In this document: piece after piece, positions 5,614-9,700 of the stretch
How positions within the stretch are numbered: the first letter of the stretch is position 1
How the letters are laid out: each line of letters opens with the position of its first letter
NCBI GenBank assembly: GCA_034666705.1
Contig: JAXDLH010000440.1
Coordinates: 1 to 9,700 of the forward strand
Reading direction: 5' to 3'
Source: JAXDLH01 sp034666705
GTDB lineage: Bacteria; Chloroflexota; UBA6077; SHYK01
DNA: 9,700 nt
Program-made: the position numbers and the translations under genes
The notes under the pieces: model-generated
Seen by the model: the letters and a program-made list of their open reading frames with translations, nothing else
Database searches by the model: none
What the model was told of the DNA's origin: nothing

Positions 5614-6345
5614 ATGCGAGTCCTGGTTTTGCAGCGTGATCCGGTGGATCTCGCGCAGGTAGCGGCTGGCTTTCGCGCGGAGTGGCGGAACTGCCGAATT
5701 CTCGAGACCACGACCGAGGACATGGCGCTGGCGCGGTTTTGCGCTGAGGAACCAGATCTGGTCGTGCTCGACGGAGCCGAGGATGATGGGACGGGCCTGG
5801 CATCCTTGCGGGAGATCCGCCGCATCTCAGACGTGCCGATCATCATCCTGGCAGGCTGCGGCAGCGAGCCAGATGAGGTTGAGGCGCTGGGGCTCGGCGC
5901 CGACGACTACATCGTCAGACCATACTGTTGCGACGTGCTGATCGCTCGGGCGAAAGCGCTGCTGCGCCGCACTGGCAGTCCGCTGCCCGCGCGCACCATG
6001 CCGGACTTTATGGCTGGCGAGCTCGCGATGGACTTCGAGAGCCACCTCGTGACGCTGCACGGCGATCCAGTGAGGCTGACGCAGGTCGAGTACGCCGTGC
6101 TCTACCACCTCGCGCAGAGTGATGGGCACCCCGTGCCGGAGGCAGAGCTGCTCGACCAGGTCTGGGGCCCGTTTGGCTGCGCCACGAGCGCGGAGCTCCA
6201 ACGTACCGTGCGACACCTGGAGGCGAAGCTCGAGCAGCAGAGCGGCGGGCAACATTTCATCGAGTACCTGGGCGAGGCGGGCTACGAGCTGCTCGCCGCC
6301 ACTGGGGACGCCGAGGCCCAGCATGTGGTCATGTCGATGGCGTGA
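5614..6345 (+). CDS. OmpR/PhoB-family response regulator with degenerate receiver
   Basis: A 243-residue DNA-binding regulator. The N-terminal receiver (about 1-118) keeps the fold: MRVLVLQRDP, PDLVVLDG with the phospho-acceptor position Asp53, SDVPIIILA, LGADDYIVRPY. Three conserved positions are changed: the acidic pair expected in strand 1 reads Gln7-Arg8 with only Asp9 after it, the switch Thr/Ser is Ala80, and the invariant Lys is Arg102. The C-terminal winged-helix (about 131-229) is canonical, with LTQVEYAVLYHLAQSDGHPV, LLDQVWG, a recognition helix (AELQRTVRHLEAKLE) and the wing IEYLGEAGYEL. ATG 5614 is chosen because it follows a GGGGGAGAG-type ribosome-binding site and leaves the receiver start at its usual position; an upstream GTG at 5521 would add 31 unsupported residues. 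No histidine kinase is adjacent. It may work with weak or no phosphorylation, and could control the substrate-binding protein gene downstream. Confidence 0.92.
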   Translation: MRVLVLQRDPVDLAQVAAGFRAEWRNCRILETTTEDMALARFCAEEPDLVVLDGAEDDGTGLASLREIRRISDVPIIILAGCGSEPDEVEALGLGADDYIVRPYCCDVLIARAKALLRRTGSPLPARTMPDFMAGELAMDFESHLVTLHGDPVRLTQVEYAVLYHLAQSDGHPVPEAELLDQVWGPFGCATSAELQRTVRHLEAKLEQQSGGQHFIEYLGEAGYELLAATGDAEAQHVVMSMA

Positions 6346-6364
6346 CCCAGCGACCCTCGATTGA

Positions 6365-6377
6365 GAGCGCGTCGCTC
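6365..6377 (+). promoter_or_regulatory. Small hairpin sharing its core with the 5579-5599 hairpin
   Basis: GAGCG (6365-6369), loop CGT, CGCTC (6373-6377), located 20 bases after the regulator stop. The nine bases GCGCGTCGC are identical to the centre of the hairpin upstream of the regulator (5585-5593). It may be a shared operator core, or coincidence in GC-rich DNA. Confidence 0.25.
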
Positions 6378-6454
6378 AGGTGGTACGCTCCGCCCAGCCC
6401 TGGCCGTGCATTCGCGCGTGGCGAGGCGGCGCAGGGGACGAGGAGGGCCTTCCG

Positions 6455-8227
6455 ATGCGGACAATGCCGGTATTCGACTCCGCGCGCGTTGCGCCGGCGT
6501 GCTCCATACGTCAGCTTGCCGGGGTCGCCCTCCTGAGCGGTTTCATCCTGAGCGCGTGCACACCGGCTTCGCCGCCGACGGTCCCACCTGCCGCGCCGTC
6601 GAACGGGCAGGCGCCCGCCGCACAGCCAGCCACGCTGAAGAGTATCACCCTCCTCGGCACTGAGGTTGTCGACAACTTCTGGATGTTCGGCGCAACGGGC
6701 GCCGAGCATAGCGGATTCCTCGACGCGGGCTTCGTGGGCACCAACCCAGCCACAACCGAGGTTTATCCCTGGCTCGCCGAAGAGGTCCCCTCAGTGGAGA
6801 AGGGAACCTGGACCATCGATGCCGCGGCCAGCACGATGGTCACGACGATCCACCTGCGCCCAGGGCTCGTCTGGCAGGATGGCACGCCCTACCAGCCGCA
6901 GGACTTCGTATTCGGCTGGCAGGTCGCCACCGACCCCAAGGTCCCCATCAACGACAAGACCACGGCAAATCAGATCGCAAGCATCGACACGCCCGACGAT
7001 CGCACCATCATCATTCACTGGAAGAGCCTCTATAGCAAGGCGGCCACCTTCCAGAAGTTGGAGGTGCGTCATCTGCCCCGCCACATTATGGAGAGTGTGT
7101 ACCGTGACGCCGTCGCGAGCGGAGACTACAGCCACTTCGAGAACCATCCGTACTTCACCCGCGAGTTCGTCGGCATGGGTCCGTACAAGCTCACCTCGTA
7201 TACCGACACGACGGAGTGGACTCTCGAGGCGTTCGACCGGTATGCGTTGGGCCGGCCGAAGATCGATCGGATCCACTTCCGATTAATCACCGACGCCAAT
7301 GCGCTCGTCACCGAGCTGCTCGCGGGCACGGCTGACGTGGCATTCGGGAGCATCGGCCAGCCCCAGGCGCTGGCCCTGCGCCAGCAGTGGGAGCCAACGG
7401 GCAAGGGCGCCGTCTCGATCAACCCGCTGTCCAGCCGCTACCTCGCGCCCAGCCTCAATCCGTGGTTGCAGGATCCGCAGGTGCGCCGGGCGTTACTGGA
7501 GGCCATCGACCGCGAATCGATCAACCACGCGCTGTTCGCGGACCTGTCGCAGGTCATGAACATGCCGCTCAGCCCTCGCGAGCCCCGTTTTGCGGCCGCC
7601 GATGCCACCGCCGTGAAGTATCCATACGATCCCCAGCAGGCCAATCAGCTCCTCGACGCGGCGGGCTGGCAGCGCGCTGCCGACGGCGTGCGGGTGAACG
7701 GCCAGGGCGACCGCATGGTGATCGAGTACCGAGCGGTAAGTGGGGACCGGGAGCAAGAGGCGATCCGACTCGCAGTGCGCGACTTCTGGTCCCAGGTCGG
7801 CGTGGGGATCGACATCCAGAACGTCACCTCACAGCAGTCTCGAGACCCGGCCTATCGCAACCGATGGGCCGGGGTTGCGCAACTCGGCGGCAACGTGAAC
7901 GTGGCCGAATGGGAGCTGCGGTGGCACACCCGCAACGTCCCGACCGAGGCGAACCGCTGGACGGGCAACAACCCGTCGCGCTGGAGCAACCCGCAAGCCG
8001 ACGCCATTCTCGATGAGCTCGGCACCGTCAATCTCGCGCGCCCGCGGCAGGACGACCTGGTGATGCAGTTCGTCAAGCTGTGGACGGACCAGGTGCCGGC
8101 GCTGCCGCTCGTCTACAACACAGACATCGTTCCGGTTGCCACGCGGGTCACTGGGATCGTGCCGCGGTCCATCACGGGCATCAACTCGTTCTTCAATTGG
8201 AACGTGCATGAGTGGGATGTCCGCTGA
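6455..8227 (+). CDS. Peptide/oligopeptide ABC transporter substrate-binding lipoprotein
   Basis: A 590-residue solute-binding protein of the family-5 (OppA/DppA-like) type, anchored to the outer face of the cytoplasmic membrane and delivering peptides or related solutes to an ABC importer. A lipoprotein signal is clear: hydrophobic LAGVALLSGFIL (21-32) and lipobox LSAC with Cys35 as lipid attachment site, then a Pro/Ala-rich linker to about 58. The family signature follows: YPWLAEEVP at 104-112 and LRPGLVWQDGTPYQPQDFVF at 134-153. Later come the usual MGPYKLTSY, VRRALLEAIDRESIN and MNMPLSP segments, and a complete C-terminus. The ATG at 6455 is used because AGGAGGG (6441-6447) is seven bases upstream; a GTG at 6380 in the same frame would put a poor leader before the signal peptide. 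No permease or ATPase gene follows, so it must work with a transporter encoded elsewhere. The ligand is not predictable. Confidence 0.93.
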   Translation: MRTMPVFDSARVAPACSIRQLAGVALLSGFILSACTPASPPTVPPAAPSNGQAPAAQPATLKSITLLGTEVVDNFWMFGATGAEHSGFLDAGFVGTNPATTEVYPWLAEEVPSVEKGTWTIDAAASTMVTTIHLRPGLVWQDGTPYQPQDFVFGWQVATDPKVPINDKTTANQIASIDTPDDRTIIIHWKSLYSKAATFQKLEVRHLPRHIMESVYRDAVASGDYSHFENHPYFTREFVGMGPYKLTSYTDTTEWTLEAFDRYALGRPKIDRIHFRLITDANALVTELLAGTADVAFGSIGQPQALALRQQWEPTGKGAVSINPLSSRYLAPSLNPWLQDPQVRRALLEAIDRESINHALFADLSQVMNMPLSPREPRFAAADATAVKYPYDPQQANQLLDAAGWQRAADGVRVNGQGDRMVIEYRAVSGDREQEAIRLAVRDFWSQVGVGIDIQNVTSQQSRDPAYRNRWAGVAQLGGNVNVAEWELRWHTRNVPTEANRWTGNNPSRWSNPQADAILDELGTVNLARPRQDDLVMQFVKLWTDQVPALPLVYNTDIVPVATRVTGIVPRSITGINSFFNWNVHEWDVR

Positions 8228-8480
8228 TACCCTCCCCTGTGCACGTTTACCATGCTTAAGACCGTGTGGAGCAACATGAAGGACAGTAAAAGGCGCCCTA
8301 TAGATCGTGCACCCGACTAGACGAGCCATCGCCGGCAGGGTATCCTAGCGCGTAGTTAACCGTGTGTCATGCCGGTCACGCTGGTCACGGCGCTACGGTC
8401 GCGAATGTCAGCCCATTCGGACACCCGCGAGCCGACCTTGACCTTGGCGCCGCCCACAATCCCGACTGAGGAGCTCATGT
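8228..8480. other. Intergenic region with small repeats and hairpins
   Basis: This 253-base gap separates the lipoprotein from the transporter pair and holds no convincing gene. It has a short hairpin CGAATG/CATTCG (8402-8407, 8414-8419), a direct repeat GGTCACG at 8374-8380 and 8383-8389, and a widely spaced inverted repeat GTGCACG/CGTGCAC (8239-8245, 8306-8312). The promoter of the following gene should lie here, but no clear -35/-10 pair was found. I compared it by eye with the Mn-responsive yybP-ykoY leader and saw no match. Confidence 0.4.
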
Positions 8481-9251
8481 ATGAATGGAATCCTGGCCTT
8501 GGCCGTCGCTGCCATTCCCGCGTTCGTCGGCAGCTCGGTGGAGTTCATCGAGGCCCTCACGATCGTGCTCGCCGTCGGCACGACTCGCGGCTGGCGCGCC
8601 GCACTCTGGGGCGCGGCGGCTGCGGCAGTAACCCTTGCCGTCATCATCGCTATGTTCGGAACGGCCCTGGTCACGATCGTGCCGCAATCACTCCTCAAGT
8701 TCGTCGTCGGGTCGCTGCTGCTGCTGTTCGGCCTCAAGTGGCTGCGCAAAGGCATTCTGCGGTTTGCCGGCATCGTGGCGTTCCACGATGAGGAGTTGAT
8801 CTATCAGAAGCAGGTGGCGGCGCTGCGGGCCGAGGGCAAGTCGATGCAGGGATTCGACAAGTTCAGCTTCTTCGTCTCATACAAAGCCACTTTGCTGGAG
8901 GGCATGGAGGTCGCCTTCATCGTTATCGCCTTCGGCGGCACCGGCCCGGCGGCCATGCAGGCGGCATTGGTCGGGGCGATAGCTGCGGGGATCGTGGTGA
9001 TCGGTGCAGGGATCGCGCTCAAGCAGCCGCTGACCATGGTGCCCGAGAACGCCATGAAGTTCACCGTGGGCGCCATGCTCGTCACCTTCGGAGTGTTCTG
9101 GGCCTCCGAAGGGCTCGGGGTGCATTGGCCACTGGATGCTGGGCTCTTGCCCATTCTCTTCGGGGTGCTCTGTGCCGTGAGCTGGATCGGCCTGAAGATG
9201 CTCAACATGATGCTGCCTCAGGGCGCCCGGGTCGAAGCGAAGCGCATTTAA
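8481..9251 (+). CDS. Duplicated membrane protein with paired E-x-x-E motifs (COG4280-like)
   Basis: A 256-residue integral membrane protein with about seven hydrophobic segments in two homologous halves. Half one has VEFIEALTIVLAVG (20-33) and VPQSLLKFVVGSLLLLFGLKW (67-87). Half two repeats this as LEGMEVAFIVIAFG (139-152) and VPENAMKFTVGAMLVTFGVFW (187-207). Each half carries Glu-x-x-Glu (E21/E24 and E140/E143) inside a membrane helix, reminiscent of the REGLE motif of FTR1 iron permeases and the acidic motifs of GDT1/UPF0016 cation exchangers. A hydrophilic loop (about 100-128, FHDEELIYQKQVAALRAEGK) links the halves. I recall this layout as the uncharacterised COG4280 family; a metal-cation transport role is inference from the motif only. 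The start is fixed by GAGGAG (8468-8473), seven bases before the ATG. It is followed 49 bases later by a small membrane protein, in the same likely operon. Confidence 0.82.
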   Translation: MNGILALAVAAIPAFVGSSVEFIEALTIVLAVGTTRGWRAALWGAAAAAVTLAVIIAMFGTALVTIVPQSLLKFVVGSLLLLFGLKWLRKGILRFAGIVAFHDEELIYQKQVAALRAEGKSMQGFDKFSFFVSYKATLLEGMEVAFIVIAFGGTGPAAMQAALVGAIAAGIVVIGAGIALKQPLTMVPENAMKFTVGAMLVTFGVFWASEGLGVHWPLDAGLLPILFGVLCAVSWIGLKMLNMMLPQGARVEAKRI

Positions 9252-9300
9252 CGATTGGCTTGGTTTGGCAGCCAGGCAGCGCAATCAGGGGGACAGAATC

Positions 9301-9534
9301 ATGGATAAGGAAGCGCTCTACGACGCCACGATTGGCCTCATCATCGAGGATGGTTGGATTGCGGTAGGCGCCATCGGGGCTCTGATCGCTACATGGGCAA
9401 TCAGCGTGTTTGCCGGCAGCAACGAGGAGCTGCGCGATCTGGCCGGGCCGCTGCTGATGGCGATGGTGGTCGCCGTGATCCTCGCGAACCTCTACTCGGC
9501 GGGACGCAGCGCGGCTCGCAAACGCGTCCAGTAG
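9301..9534 (+). CDS. Small two-span membrane protein, partner of the E-x-x-E protein
   Basis: This 77-residue protein has two membrane helices (about 19-38, WIAVGAIGALIATWAISVFAG, and 48-66, GPLLMAMVVAVILANLYSAG). An acidic loop, SNEELRD, lies between them, with an acidic N-terminus (MDKEALYD) and a basic C-terminus (RSAARKRVQ). An AGGGGGA ribosome-binding site (9287-9293) precedes the ATG by about eight bases; the earlier in-frame ATG at 9265 has no such site and would add a non-hydrophobic leader. It lies 49 bases after the duplicated membrane protein and just before a strong terminator, so the two are very probably one transcript. The most likely role is an accessory subunit or regulator of the larger protein; this is inference from position. 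The family is not recognised. Confidence 0.8.
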   Translation: MDKEALYDATIGLIIEDGWIAVGAIGALIATWAISVFAGSNEELRDLAGPLLMAMVVAVILANLYSAGRSAARKRVQ

Positions 9535-9564
9535 GAACCACCCGGCGCAACTGAATATCTCACG

Positions 9565-9599
9565 CGAAAGGGCGCGGCCCTTATGGCCGCGCCCTTTCG
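9565..9599 (+). terminator. Strong hairpin terminator after the membrane-protein pair
   Basis: A perfect 15-bp stem (arms 9565-9579 CGAAAGGGCGCGGCC and 9585-9599) encloses a five-base CTTAT loop and is followed by TTATTAGTT. The U-tract is broken but T-rich. It lies 30 bases after the small gene's stop, fitting an intrinsic terminator; the A-rich end of the left arm could also let it work from the opposite strand. Confidence 0.85.
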
Positions 9600-9700
9600 T
9601 TATTAGTTCCGATTGGTCGTGCGCATTGGTCATACGTGCCCGGCACGGTTCGGCCAATTGCGACACGTGTTGCCTGATGCATTGACGCCACACCCGTTGC
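9600..9700. other. Non-coding tail of the window
   Basis: No gene is supported after the terminator. Visible are ATTGGTC twice, 13 bases apart (9612-9618, 9625-9631), and the palindrome CGTGCCCGGCACG (9635-9647). These could belong to the control region of a gene beyond the window edge. Confidence 0.4.

Noticed and set aside
8341..8480. Possible Mn-sensing yybP-ykoY riboswitch before the membrane-protein pair
   Set aside because: The expected conserved elements are not visible; only small unrelated repeats are present.
9202..9693. Minus-strand frame spanning the small gene and terminator
   Set aside because: It reads through a strong hairpin terminator and is antisense to a better-supported small membrane protein; no domain or ribosome-binding site.

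Overview
The window is GC-rich bacterial DNA with mostly single, loosely spaced genes. The combination of an ISL3-type transposase carrying an internal helix-turn-helix, a multi-span protein with repeated (G/A)LAQ motifs, a solitary family-5 peptide-binding lipoprotein and a divergent NAT-like enzyme suggests a Chloroflexota-like organism. That is an impression from protein style only: no marker gene or rRNA is present.

Left third (1-3340), a decaying accessory region. The window opens in the 3' end of an RHS-repeat gene (about 45-948). It has the RHS core, a one-base frameshift in a C6G3 run at 433-441, the DPSGL core terminus, and an unrecognised C-terminal tip domain with a Ser/Gly/Asn-rich insert. 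Immediately after its stop comes an ISL3-family transposase on the minus strand (1025-2572), complete at its C-terminus but without the usual zinc-ligand N-terminus. The block is flanked by a near-identical 9-mer (CTGGGAACG at 952-960, CTAGGAACG at 2523-2531), and both copies are read in the same codon phase as the coding fragments beside them. To the right are an open coding fragment (2523-2738) and a membrane protein (2861-3337) whose natural N-terminus (from 2768) is cut by an in-frame TAG.

Middle (3488-5430): a short-chain dehydrogenase on the minus strand and, divergently, an arylamine N-acetyltransferase-like protein with a recognisable Cys-His-Asp triad. They are separated by about 250 bp with only a weak promoter candidate.

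Right (5579-9600): an orphan OmpR-type response regulator whose receiver domain lacks most of the phosphorylation machinery, preceded by a perfect 9-bp-stem hairpin; an oligopeptide-type ABC substrate-binding lipoprotein with no permease or ATPase beside it; then a two-gene unit encoding a duplicated membrane protein of the COG4280 type (paired E-x-x-E motifs) and a 77-residue two-span membrane protein, closed by a strong hairpin terminator at 9565-9599. No RNA genes, CRISPR arrays or complete multigene defence system were seen. The most unusual items are the degenerate receiver, the duplicated E-x-x-E transporter with its small partner, and the eroded RHS/IS region.
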